The position numbers and the translations under genes are program-made. Shown here piece after piece: positions 1 to 7,643 of a DNA stretch of 11,254 nucleotides (position 1 is the stretch's first letter; every line of letters starts with the position of its first letter). Origin of the DNA: an uncultured Prevotella sp. (GTDB lineage Bacteria; Bacteroidota; Bacteroidia; Bacteroidales; Bacteroidaceae); NCBI GenBank assembly GCA_937892695.1, contig CALBJK010000224.1, positions 1 to 11,254 of the forward strand, given 5' to 3'. The notes below the pieces were generated by a model that did not search any database, was not told where the DNA came from, and worked only from the letters and a program-made list of their open reading frames with translations.

Positions 1-3000
1 GACAGTACAATGTACTATGCAGAGAGAGCATTATCACTATCTGATAAAGACAGCTACAAAGCCGGTAAAGCTGAAGCTCTTAATAATATGGCGTTTGTCT
101 ATATCGCCAAGATGAAGTATGACAAAGCGCACGAACTTCTCAAGAACATACAGGGCATCACCGATAACCAGATTGAGCTTCTCGTGGCAGACGTCCAGTT
201 GATGCGCTTATGCCAAAGGCAGTCGGACAATAAGTATTTCTACATCTACCGTCAACGTGCAATCACACGTCTGAACAGGATTATCGAAGAGAAACCTACT
301 CTGGATGAACGGCAACGTAAGCGTCTTGTCTATGCTGAAAGCGAATTCAGCATTGTCGCTTCGACCTATTTCTATTATGTCGGTCTAAGCGAGCTTTCGG
401 TAAAAGCTATTTCAGGCATTTCGCCAGAAGGAGACATAGTAAAGGATATGCCTCAACTGCTGGATTACTATTATAATGTAGGTTCTGGGGGAGTCATCGC
501 AAAGGGAAGCAAAGAGGGCATTGCAATAACAGAATTCGAATGTCTGATAAGATGTTACTTGATGTCACGACAGAACGGCTACTTGTACTGGGAAGCCAAT
601 TCGCTTCAGGCCATGAGTGAACATCTTCAGGATTCGGCGGAGGCTTCTGTCATATATCGTGCCTTGCCTCAAGAGGTCGATTTTGTCAACTCTGACAAAA
701 TGCCACTTAGACTTTTGGCAGGAAATCTGGCCCAACGTTCTTTAAACTTGTTCAAAAATTATGGTGATGTCTATCAGATTGCAGGAGCATATCGCACATT
801 GGCCGAATGCTATTGGAATGTTAAAGACTATAACTCTGCAATAATCTGTCTTAACGAAGCACTGACATCTAACAAGGCAATAAACAACGCACCAGACTTG
901 GTGGCATCGATCAGAGAACAATTGTCATTGGCTTATTCGGCAATAAACGATAAGCCCAAGAGCGATTACAACCGCAACATCTATCTCGATATGCAGGAGA
1001 AGACCAGACAGGACAGACAGTTAGAAGCCAGAGCCGAACAGCTCAGTACATCGTCAATGCAGCTCAATCTGATGATTGTTGCTGTGGTCGTAATGATTGT
1101 TGTTGTGGTCTTCTTGTTGTTTGCTTTCGATTATACGCGGCGACGCAGAAACATCGTTTCTGTAAACAAGATACTTCAACCATTAACCGAATGGGAAAAG
1201 GCTAACAATGCTGATATGGAAAAGAGATCCGAGGAGTATGACGAAATAATTGAACAGACTGAGATATCGAAAAGAAAACTATATGCCAACAAGGTGCGTA
1301 ACATAGAACTGAAGTCAAAAGTCGCGTTGGCCAACGATGTAATTCCGCTCATTAACAGGATAAGTAACGAAGTAGCCCGTATAAAGAAAGGTAACGAAGA
1401 CGAAAAGACTCAAAGAGAACGTTACGAATATGTCGCCGAACTGACGGACAAAATAAACGAATACAACGACGTACTGACCCGATGGATTCAGATGAGACAA
1501 GGACAGTTAAGTCTGCACATCGAGAGTTTTAAACTGCAGGAACTCTTTGACATAATAGAAAGCGGGAGGTTGGAATTTGGCACAAAAGGCGTGACACTTG
1601 TAGTAAAACCTACTTCTGAGGTGGTAAAAGCAGACCGTACACTGACGCTATTCATGATTAATACAATTGTGGACAATGCAAGAAAATATACAGACACAGG
1701 CGGATGTGTGACTGTTGAAAGTAAGCATGAAGATGGATATGTCGAAATATCCGTGAGCGACACGGGAGTAGGCATAACCGAACATTCGCTTAAAGGGATA
1801 TTCAATCACAAAGTACAGCCGATTGTCGATGAACAGTCTGGCAGACAGAACGGTATTTCCAAATCGCACGGTTTCGGACTGATGAACTGTAAAGGCATAA
1901 TTGAGAAATATCGCAAGGTCAGTTCGTTGTTCAGCGTATGCCGTATCGGTGTAAACAGTGAGATGGGGAAGGGCAGTCGGTTCTATTTTCGCCTTCCTGT
2001 CGGACTTGTACGGTTATTGACGACGTTCTTAGTATTTGTTCCCAGCCTGTGTCTAGGTAGAACACAGAAAAGCAGTCTTTTAACAAAAGCAGGAAGCTAT
2101 GCTGATAGTGCTTACTTTTCGAATATCAATGGAACTTACGCCAAAACATTGGTATATGCAGATAGTTGCTTTAGCTATTTGAACAGACATTATTCCATTT
2201 TAAGACCCGGAGGCAAGGATTTTCTTAAGTTGTACTCTAATGACGGCAGACAACCAGCCGAAATATCATGGTTCGTAAAGAAAGTAAAGACTGATTACAG
2301 CGTAATACTGGATGTAAGGAACGAAACAGCAATAGCAGCTTTGTCATTGCACGATTGGAAACTCTATAACTATAATAATAACATTTATACCAAGCTGTTC
2401 AGAGAATGTAGCGCGGATAACACTCTTCCTGAATACGTAAGGGTTATGGAAAAATCGGAAAGCGACAAGAATATTGCCGTAATAATGCTGATCTGTCTCT
2501 TGGTTTCAATCTTTCCTGCATACTATTTCCTTTATTACCGTTATCGTATTTATTATAATTTCTGCATTGACAAAATCGGACAAATAAACGGTGTATTACT
2601 GAATACTGGAACTATTTCATATAAACTGGACAAAGTTAGCAAGATTTGGAACGAAACAGACAAGAAAAGATTGGAATCTTCAAAACTGAGGTCATTGGAT
2701 GAAGTCGTCTGTCAGATAAAAGATACTCTATCCAAGTGCCTCAATATTGAAAAGGCGAGGTCTGTCAGCACAGAGCAAGCAAAAGAGAACCTGAAACGTA
2801 TCGAAATGGAGAACGATAAAGTGTACGTGCGCAACAACATTCTTGACAATTGTCTTTCTGCATTGAAGCACGAAACAATTTATTATCCTTCACGCATAAA
2901 GCAACTTGTAGACAGTCCGGAACGTAACGTCGGCCAAATAAATGAACTTGTAGACTATTATAAGAATCTGTACACTATCTTGAGCGCACAATCAATGAGA

Positions 3001-3363
3001 CAAATTGACAATAACAATTTTGTCGATTTGGATATAATTAAGTACCTTTGGGAAGTATTGAGGCAAATCAACGGTGGAAACATAGACATGGTTAACACAA
3101 ACGAAGAAGACGGCAGATATACAGAAATAAAAGTCAGAATGAACGCATTGCAGCTGTCAGAACCAAAATGTGCCATGTTGTTTACGCCATTGACTTCTGA
3201 TGTACGTTTCCTCCTCTGCAAACAAATCCTACGTGATATCGCAGAGATAACAAACGCAAGAAGATGCGGCATCAGAGCCTACTATGATAAATACAACAAT
3301 AATGTGATAATTAAAATTATATTGATAAAACAAATATGGAAAAATTTAAAGTCATCATTGTAG
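1..3363 (+). CDS. Large membrane-bound sensor histidine kinase, DUF5112/DUF5113 type, 5'-partial
   Basis: Likely a membrane sensor kinase that phosphorylates the regulator encoded next to it. The frame is open at base 1, so the true start lies upstream; residues here count from the ATG at base 10. Residues 1-350 are helical and TPR-like (clear repeats near 23-45 and 255-287), probably periplasmic. A membrane helix spans about 353-374, followed by RRRR. A coiled-coil/DHp-like stretch (380-500) contains no histidine. An ATP-binding domain covers 540-660, with N-box DNARKY (555-560), G1 DTGVGI (584-589), G2 GFGL (621-624) and GKGS (653-656). A second helix (664-683) looks like a signal peptide, then comes a second probably periplasmic part (684-820), a third helix (822-842) and a cytoplasmic end. 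That end has the H-box-like motif KHETIYYP with His954, but no DxGxG or GxGL after it. The DUF5112/DUF5113 assignment is from memory of this Bacteroidetes family. The 3' end overlaps the next gene by 28 bases. Kinase function is fairly sure; the signal is unknown. Confidence 0.85.
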   Translation, partial: DSTMYYAERALSLSDKDSYKAGKAEALNNMAFVYIAKMKYDKAHELLKNIQGITDNQIELLVADVQLMRLCQRQSDNKYFYIYRQRAITRLNRIIEEKPTLDERQRKRLVYAESEFSIVASTYFYYVGLSELSVKAISGISPEGDIVKDMPQLLDYYYNVGSGGVIAKGSKEGIAITEFECLIRCYLMSRQNGYLYWEANSLQAMSEHLQDSAEASVIYRALPQEVDFVNSDKMPLRLLAGNLAQRSLNLFKNYGDVYQIAGAYRTLAECYWNVKDYNSAIICLNEALTSNKAINNAPDLVASIREQLSLAYSAINDKPKSDYNRNIYLDMQEKTRQDRQLEARAEQLSTSSMQLNLMIVAVVVMIVVVVFLLFAFDYTRRRRNIVSVNKILQPLTEWEKANNADMEKRSEEYDEIIEQTEISKRKLYANKVRNIELKSKVALANDVIPLINRISNEVARIKKGNEDEKTQRERYEYVAELTDKINEYNDVLTRWIQMRQGQLSLHIESFKLQELFDIIESGRLEFGTKGVTLVVKPTSEVVKADRTLTLFMINTIVDNARKYTDTGGCVTVESKHEDGYVEISVSDTGVGITEHSLKGIFNHKVQPIVDEQSGRQNGISKSHGFGLMNCKGIIEKYRKVSSLFSVCRIGVNSEMGKGSRFYFRLPVGLVRLLTTFLVFVPSLCLGRTQKSSLLTKAGSYADSAYFSNINGTYAKTLVYADSCFSYLNRHYSILRPGGKDFLKLYSNDGRQPAEISWFVKKVKTDYSVILDVRNETAIAALSLHDWKLYNYNNNIYTKLFRECSADNTLPEYVRVMEKSESDKNIAVIMLICLLVSIFPAYYFLYYRYRIYYNFCIDKIGQINGVLLNTGTISYKLDKVSKIWNETDKKRLESSKLRSLDEVVCQIKDTLSKCLNIEKARSVSTEQAKENLKRIEMENDKVYVRNNILDNCLSALKHETIYYPSRIKQLVDSPERNVGQINELVDYYKNLYTILSAQSMRQIDNNNFVDLDIIKYLWEVLRQINGGNIDMVNTNEEDGRYTEIKVRMNALQLSEPKCAMLFTPLTSDVRFLLCKQILRDIAEITNARRCGIRAYYDKYNNNVIIKIILIKQIWKNLKSSL

Positions 3364-4061
3364 AAGATGTTCCCCTCGAACTTAAAGGCACTGAGGGAAT
3401 ACTTCGTAACGATATACCTGAAGCTGAAATCATTGGAACGGCTGAAGATGAGTCGCAGTTTTGGGAACTAATAAAAACTAATGTCCCTGATTTGGTACTG
3501 CTTGATTTAGGGCTGGGTGGATCAACAATGGTTGGTGTAGAGATTTGCAGACAAGTGAAAGAAAGCCATCCCGATGTAAATGTTCTGATATTTACCGGAG
3601 AAATACTTAATGAGAAGTTATGGGTTGATGCACTCGACGCCGGGTGCGACGGCATTATCTTGAAGAGCGGAGATTTGCTTACACGCAGTGAGGTGGCAAA
3701 TGTTATGAGTGGGAAACGTATGGTTTTCAATCAGCCAATACTCAATAAGATTGTCGAACGTTTCAAAGATAGCGTCAAGAACTTAATTTCGAGACAGGAA
3801 TCGATTGTAAAATATGAGATAGACGAGTATGACGAGCGATTCTTGCGCCATCTGGCATTGGGCTATACCAAAGAACAAATTGCCTCATTGAGAGGAATGC
3901 CCTTCGGCGTGAAAAGCTTGGAAAAACGTCAGAACGAACTGGTACAGCGTCTGTTTCCCAACGGTAACAATGGCATCAGCGTAAACGCGACACGTCTTGT
4001 TGTTCGTGCTATAGAGTTGCGCATCCTTGACATCGACAACCTTTCACCGGATGAAGCATGA
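3336..4061 (+). CDS. Response regulator with C-terminal LuxR/HTH-like output domain
   Basis: A two-component response regulator of 241 residues, very likely the partner of the upstream kinase. The receiver domain (about 4-125) has all key positions: acidic pair Glu10-Asp11, phosphoacceptor Asp57 in LLDLGL, Thr87 in IFTGE and Lys110 in ILKSG. A linker (125-160) leads to a helical domain (about 165-232) with a stretch GYTKEQIASLRG that resembles the first helices of a LuxR/sigma-4 helix-turn-helix. This suggests DNA binding and transcription control. Bacteroidetes regulators of this kind are sometimes labelled DUF5932, which I recall and cannot verify here. The start ATG at 3336 is chosen because the receiver's first strand follows at once (MEKFKVIIVED). 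It lies inside the kinase gene, so the two are probably translationally coupled. The stop overlaps the next start as ATGA. Confidence 0.9.
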   Translation: MEKFKVIIVEDVPLELKGTEGILRNDIPEAEIIGTAEDESQFWELIKTNVPDLVLLDLGLGGSTMVGVEICRQVKESHPDVNVLIFTGEILNEKLWVDALDAGCDGIILKSGDLLTRSEVANVMSGKRMVFNQPILNKIVERFKDSVKNLISRQESIVKYEIDEYDERFLRHLALGYTKEQIASLRGMPFGVKSLEKRQNELVQRLFPNGNNGISVNATRLVVRAIELRILDIDNLSPDEA

Positions 4062-4684
4062 TGAACAAGTCGCATGTCTTTTCAACGATAGCAATATGCC
4101 TTGTCGTGTGTCAGGTCGCCGTGGTTATACTGTCGTGGATTCTGACTGCAGCATTTCCAAATCTTCCCTTACGTTCGGTTCTGAGCGGTGAGGGCATCAG
4201 GTGGATGGTCGGAAGCTTCTCGAAGAGTGTAGCAGCAGTTTACATGATGTGGTTGTTTTTCGGAACAATTGCTGTAGGATGCTTACAATACAGTGGACTG
4301 TCTTACGTTTTAAGGAAGAAGCAGAGTAACTATCGAGAGCGCATGGCATTAAAGATAGTATATGGCGAATGTATCATTGTGGTTGCGATAATCTCACTTA
4401 TGATTTTCTTGCCACATTCTATATTTCTTAATGTTTCCGGTAATTTGTTCCCCGGTTGCCTGTCCGACGGATTGTTATCTGTAGTTACGTTGGTCCTATG
4501 TTTGATTTCCATAACTTACGGATTGGCATCAGGCCATCTCGTCAGCTCACGCGACGTATTCGCTTCGCTCACGTTCGGAATCGGCAAGTGGTCATCTGTA
4601 TTTGTTATTTACATTCTGGCTGCCATTCTGTACCATACAGTGTACTTTGTGACAATGCCTAAGGACGTTTCATTCTATCTCTGA
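4058..4684 (+). CDS. Small integral membrane protein, five predicted helices, weak AbgT-like motif
   Basis: Function unknown. The 208-residue protein has hydrophobic segments at about 8-32, 59-80, 98-120, 137-158 and 177-199. The basic loop RKKQSNYRER (86-95) between helices 2 and 3 should face the cytoplasm, which puts the N-terminus inside and the loop 33-58 outside. That outer loop contains LRSVLSGEGIRW (38-49), which resembles the SLLSxEGIRW stretch of AbgT-type p-aminobenzoyl-glutamate transporters. Full transporters of that family are about 500 residues, so this would be at most a fragment or a derived short form, and the link is a memory-based inference. The start ATG overlaps the regulator's stop (ATGA), so the gene belongs to the same operon and may act with the kinase, for example as an accessory sensor or as the transported output. 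A second ATG follows at once (4061) and could be used instead. The 3' end overlaps the opposite-strand ABC-F gene by 15 bases. Confidence 0.75.
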   Translation: MMNKSHVFSTIAICLVVCQVAVVILSWILTAAFPNLPLRSVLSGEGIRWMVGSFSKSVAAVYMMWLFFGTIAVGCLQYSGLSYVLRKKQSNYRERMALKIVYGECIIVVAIISLMIFLPHSIFLNVSGNLFPGCLSDGLLSVVTLVLCLISITYGLASGHLVSSRDVFASLTFGIGKWSSVFVIYILAAILYHTVYFVTMPKDVSFYL

Positions 4685-6451
4685 AAGTTCGAGCCATCTC
4701 ATGCTCTTTTCGTCAAGTTCGTCTTTCAGTTCTGGAAGACGCTTGCTTTTCTCCGTAAGTTCTTCTACAGATAGATTGCCGCTGCACAGCTGCTCTTCTA
4801 TATGTTTCTGCTCGACTTCAAGATTCTCGATGTCCTTACTTAATTGTTCAAATTCGAGCTTTTCTTTGTAAGTTTTCTTGCGCTTTGTACTACAGGAATT
4901 ATTGTGGGGCTTTTTCTCTTTTTTACCGGCTGTATCGTTAGAATTCAGCTCAGAATCTTCTTTCGATTTGAGCAATTGCCATTCTCTATATTGAGTGTAG
5001 TTGCCAGGAAAATCCTTGACGACTCCATTCCCTTTGAAAACTAGCAGATGATCAACTATCTTATCCATGAAGTATCTGTCATGGCTGACAATTATTACAC
5101 AGCCGGGAAAATCTTTGAGAAATTCTTCCAACACTTGAGAAGTCTGTATGTCGAGATCGTTTGTCGGCTCGTCAAGCACCAAGAAGTTCGGGTTCTTCAT
5201 AAGTATCGTACATAAATACAGCTTCCTTCGTTCTCCTCCGCTCAGTTTGTAAACATAGTCGTGCTGCTGCTCTGGAGTGAACAGGAATTGTTGCAAGAGC
5301 TGTGAGGCTGTTATATGTCTGCCACCGCCATAGTCGATGTAATCGGCAATGTCGGTAATCACGTCAATCACCTTATGTTGTTCGTCAAACTTCAGCCCTT
5401 CCTGCGAAAAGTAACCGAACTTAACTGTATCACCAATATCAAACTTACCGCTGTCTGGTTTTACTATGCCAAGCAACAGTTTGATGAATGTTGACTTTCC
5501 GCTACCGTTAACTCCGACAATCCCCATTTTCTCGAAACGGTTGAAGTTATAGTAGAAGTCTTTAAGTATAACTTTGTCTCCAAAAGCTTTGGAAACGTAC
5601 TGACATTCAAAAATCTTTGAACCGATGTATACGTTTTTCGATTTCAATCTCATCTGACGTTCCTCTATGCGCTGTTTGGCCTTACCTTCCAGTTCATAGA
5701 AAGCGTCCTCACGATATCTTGCCTTATGACCACGGGCTTGGGGCATACGCCGCATCCAATCGAGTTCTTTCCTATAAAGATTGTTGGCTTTCTCTATTTC
5801 GACCTTCGTATTGTCTATACGTTCCTGTCGCTTCTCGATGTAATATTGGTAATTGCCGCGATATGTGTAAATAGTTTTGTTGTCGAGTTCCAATATCACG
5901 TTGCACACTTTGTCAAGAAAATATCTGTCGTGCGTTACCATCAATATTGTCTTGTTACCTCGTGACAAATAGCCCTCCAGCCATTCTATCATTTCCAGGT
6001 CAAGGTGGTTGGTCGGCTCGTCAAGAATAAGCAGGTCTGGTTCTGTTATGAGGACATTTGCCAATGCTACACGCTTCTGCTGTCCTCCGCTCAGCTCGCC
6101 CATTTTCTGGTTGAGATTGCTTATTCTCAACTGTGTGAGTATTTGCTTAGCCTTCAGGACCTTGTCCGGTTCGCCATGATGATTAAAACAGGCATCGAGC
6201 ACAGTCTCCTCTGGGTCAAATAGCGGCAACTGTTCTAGAATACCAGTCTTCAAATCTTTTTTGAATACAATGCTTCCCGAATCACATCCCTCTTTTCCCG
6301 AAATTATAGACAGCAAAGTTGATTTGCCAGTACCGTTCTTGGCAATCAATCCTACATGCTGACCTTCGGAAACAGAAAATGAAATATTACTAAATAATGT
6401 ATGAACCCCGAACGATTTTGTAAGGTTCTGGACATCTATGTATGGTGTCAT
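4670..6451 (-). CDS. ABC-F family ATPase, Uup type
   Basis: A soluble tandem ABC ATPase without membrane helices. ABC-F proteins act on the ribosome (E-site binding, relief of stalled or perturbed translation), and Uup members have also been linked to DNA and ribosome functions. Domain 1 has Walker A GKST (42-45), signature LSGGQ (120-124), Walker B LILDEPTNHLD (141-151, catalytic Glu145) and His174. The interdomain linker (about 190-275) is rich in Arg/Lys and contains WMRRMPQARGHKARYR (232-247), as in Uup-like proteins. Domain 2 has Walker A GSGKST (316-321), signature LSGGE (403-407), Walker B LVLDEPTNDLD (424-434, Glu428) and His457. A Lys-rich tail and coiled coil (about 505-590) match the Uup C-terminal domain. 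Both ATP sites look complete and the 593-residue length is close to the family norm. It lies 11 bases behind engB and is probably co-transcribed with it. No resistance-type long linker is seen, so a housekeeping role is more likely than antibiotic protection. Confidence 0.93.
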   Translation of the reverse strand: MTPYIDVQNLTKSFGVHTLFSNISFSVSEGQHVGLIAKNGTGKSTLLSIISGKEGCDSGSIVFKKDLKTGILEQLPLFDPEETVLDACFNHHGEPDKVLKAKQILTQLRISNLNQKMGELSGGQQKRVALANVLITEPDLLILDEPTNHLDLEMIEWLEGYLSRGNKTILMVTHDRYFLDKVCNVILELDNKTIYTYRGNYQYYIEKRQERIDNTKVEIEKANNLYRKELDWMRRMPQARGHKARYREDAFYELEGKAKQRIEERQMRLKSKNVYIGSKIFECQYVSKAFGDKVILKDFYYNFNRFEKMGIVGVNGSGKSTFIKLLLGIVKPDSGKFDIGDTVKFGYFSQEGLKFDEQHKVIDVITDIADYIDYGGGRHITASQLLQQFLFTPEQQHDYVYKLSGGERRKLYLCTILMKNPNFLVLDEPTNDLDIQTSQVLEEFLKDFPGCVIIVSHDRYFMDKIVDHLLVFKGNGVVKDFPGNYTQYREWQLLKSKEDSELNSNDTAGKKEKKPHNNSCSTKRKKTYKEKLEFEQLSKDIENLEVEQKHIEEQLCSGNLSVEELTEKSKRLPELKDELDEKSMRWLELSEIE

Positions 6452-6462
6452 GTTTGATGTTC

Positions 6463-7071
6463 TTATTTCTCCCGGTTGAGCGATTTGTTTATTTCTTCGA
6501 TATAATCAAGAATCTCGTCGCGGCCATTTTTTTTCTCTGCACTTGTAATGAAATACGGCGGAAGCTCTTCCCATTCTTCTTTCAGGGCGTTCATCCATGA
6601 TTCGGCATTCTGTTTTGCCCTTACCGGTCCGAGTTTGTCGGCCTTTGTAAACACGACAGAAAATGGAATGTTGCTCTGTCCGAGCCAGTTTATGAAGTCC
6701 AAGTCTATCTTCATCGGGTCATGCCTTATATCAATAAGGACAAAAGTGTTGACCAGTTGATTGCGTTGCAGAATGTAGGATGTTATCATCTGCTCCAATT
6801 TCTTCTGCACAGTTTTTGATCTTTTGGCAAATCCATAGCCAGGCAGATCAACAATGTACCATTCGTTATTAATAATGAAATGGTTGATTAGAAGTGTCTT
6901 ACCCGGAGTTGATGAAGTCTTTGCTAATCCCTTATGGTTACACAACATGTTTATCAGACTCGACTTTCCTACATTCGAACGTCCGATAAATGCGTATTCG
7001 GGTTTTATATCTTTAGGACACATGCTCACTGTTGGAGCAGATAATACAAATTCAGATTTCTTTATTTCCAT
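6463..7071 (-). CDS. engB: Ribosome biogenesis GTPase EngB (YihA/YsxC)
   Basis: A small TRAFAC-class GTPase of 202 residues needed in many bacteria for assembly of the large ribosomal subunit. All five G motifs are present: G1 GRSNVGKSS (30-38), G2 STPGKT (54-59), G3 DLPGYGFAK (75-83), G4 TKAD (142-145) and G5 TSAEK (176-180). The DLPGYGFAK stretch and the short single-domain length are typical of the EngB/YsxC subfamily. The start ATG at 7071 gives the usual short N-terminal strand before G1. The gene leads a probable two-gene unit with the ABC-F ATPase 11 bases downstream. A good TAnnTTTG promoter box lies about 130 bases upstream, and the transcribed leader may encode a 33-residue peptide (see 7083-7184). 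The reaction is GTP binding and hydrolysis coupled to 50S maturation, in the cytoplasm. Confidence 0.96.
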   Translation of the reverse strand: MEIKKSEFVLSAPTVSMCPKDIKPEYAFIGRSNVGKSSLINMLCNHKGLAKTSSTPGKTLLINHFIINNEWYIVDLPGYGFAKRSKTVQKKLEQMITSYILQRNQLVNTFVLIDIRHDPMKIDLDFINWLGQSNIPFSVVFTKADKLGPVRAKQNAESWMNALKEEWEELPPYFITSAEKKNGRDEILDYIEEINKSLNREK

Positions 7072-7082
7072 ATATACTGTAC

Positions 7083-7184
7083 CTAAGGAATCCTGCGTGA
7101 TATACCAAGATGAGTTTTCAGCCTGGGGGTCTGCAGTTTATTTGTTTGTACTTTATATGGCAGAGCCATTCTTATTTTACACAT
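7083..7184 (-). CDS. Candidate small basic leader ORF (33 aa) upstream of engB
   Basis: I do not recognise this peptide. The frame starts with ATG at 7184 and ends with TAG 11 bases before the engB start. It encodes 33 residues beginning MCKIRMALPYK and ending GISRRIP, with about ten Lys/Arg and only one Asp/Glu-free stretch throughout, so it is strongly basic and soluble. An in-frame second ATG (codon 6) gives a 28-residue version. Support comes from position: the ATG is 14 bases behind a perfect TAnnTTTG promoter box, nearly the same geometry as hemW (16 bases), and it fills most of the leader. A 5-base-stem hairpin (7157-7169) lies within it. It may be a leader peptide, a short co-transcribed gene or a chance frame; length alone does not decide. 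Confidence 0.35.
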   Translation of the reverse strand: MCKIRMALPYKVQTNKLQTPRLKTHLGISRRIP

Positions 7185-7198
7185 CTAACTATTTAGTG

Positions 7199-7206
7199 CA
7201 AAGTTA
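7199..7206 (-). promoter_or_regulatory. Bacteroidetes-type -7 box for the engB unit
   Basis: Read on the minus strand this is TAACTTTG, a perfect match to the Bacteroidetes sigma-ABfr -7 consensus TAnnTTTG, followed by CAC. A TTTG (plus-strand CAAA at 7231-7234) lies 24 bases upstream and could be the -33 element, though the spacing is slightly long. Transcription should start near 7192-7195, giving a leader of about 120 bases before engB. The box lies between the end of the 118-residue gene and engB, so engB probably has its own promoter. Confidence 0.55.
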
Positions 7207-7240
7207 ATATTCAAAGTCGCGAGGTTTATACAAACGGTAG

Positions 7241-7597
7241 TTAATGATTGTTAAGATCATTGTCGGCGTTGTCACACATTGTTTGCTTGATACGTTTCTT
7301 TATTCTCGTTTCTATGTCGTCAAGAGAAACGTTACCGCTCGTTATACTTTTCACCAATACACAAACAATAAAACACAAAATTATGACACAGGCACTTGCA
7401 ATCCAATTTAATATTTCGTTTTCTAATCTTACGTATTGCATGAATACAAGTCCTGCAACAACAGGTATTGCGAACAGGAGCCAGTCTGACCCTGACTTCA
7501 TTTTAAAGCTTTCCTTGGCTTTATTGTATTCGTCGTCAGCATTCAGAATCTCAAATTTGTGCTCTTTCCAATATTTTTCAAATTCACTGTAGTTCAT
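7241..7597 (-). CDS. Small membrane protein with two predicted helices, function unknown
   Basis: I do not recognise this 118-residue protein. It has a charged, helical N-terminal part (1-36, starting MNYSEFEKYWKEHKFEIL), two hydrophobic segments (about 39-56 and 64-83) forming a hairpin, and a polar basic tail (91-118, with RIKKRIKQ at 98-105). Both ends should therefore be cytoplasmic. There are no catalytic motifs and no signal peptide. The start ATG at 7597 is the only good one, since the hydrophobic hairpin needs no further upstream residues. It lies 46 bases behind hemW on the same strand, with no clear promoter or terminator between, so it may be read through from hemW. It is followed by the separate engB promoter. 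The coding potential looks real because the segment pattern is coherent and the reverse frame has no domain logic; function cannot be said. Confidence 0.7.
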   Translation of the reverse strand: MNYSEFEKYWKEHKFEILNADDEYNKAKESFKMKSGSDWLLFAIPVVAGLVFMQYVRLENEILNWIASACVIILCFIVCVLVKSITSGNVSLDDIETRIKKRIKQTMCDNADNDLNNH

Positions 7598-7643
7598 CGT
7601 TTATATATTAAAGATGTCGTTTGACCAGCTTGTAAGTGTTTTG

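Noticed and set aside
1315..1869. Minus-strand open frames under the kinase gene (1315-1500, 1488-1805) and a further one near 1648-1869
   Set aside because: They lie fully inside the well-supported kinase ATP-binding region and show no domain or promoter support.
4844..6223. Plus-strand open frames within the ABC-F gene
   Set aside because: They are antisense to conserved ABC motifs on the minus strand and read like low-complexity hydrophobic shadow peptides.
7248..7592. Plus-strand 114-residue frame opposite the two-helix membrane protein
   Set aside because: Both strands are open here. The minus frame has a coherent membrane-hairpin pattern and fits the strand of its neighbours, so I prefer it; the plus frame has no promoter and would lie alone.
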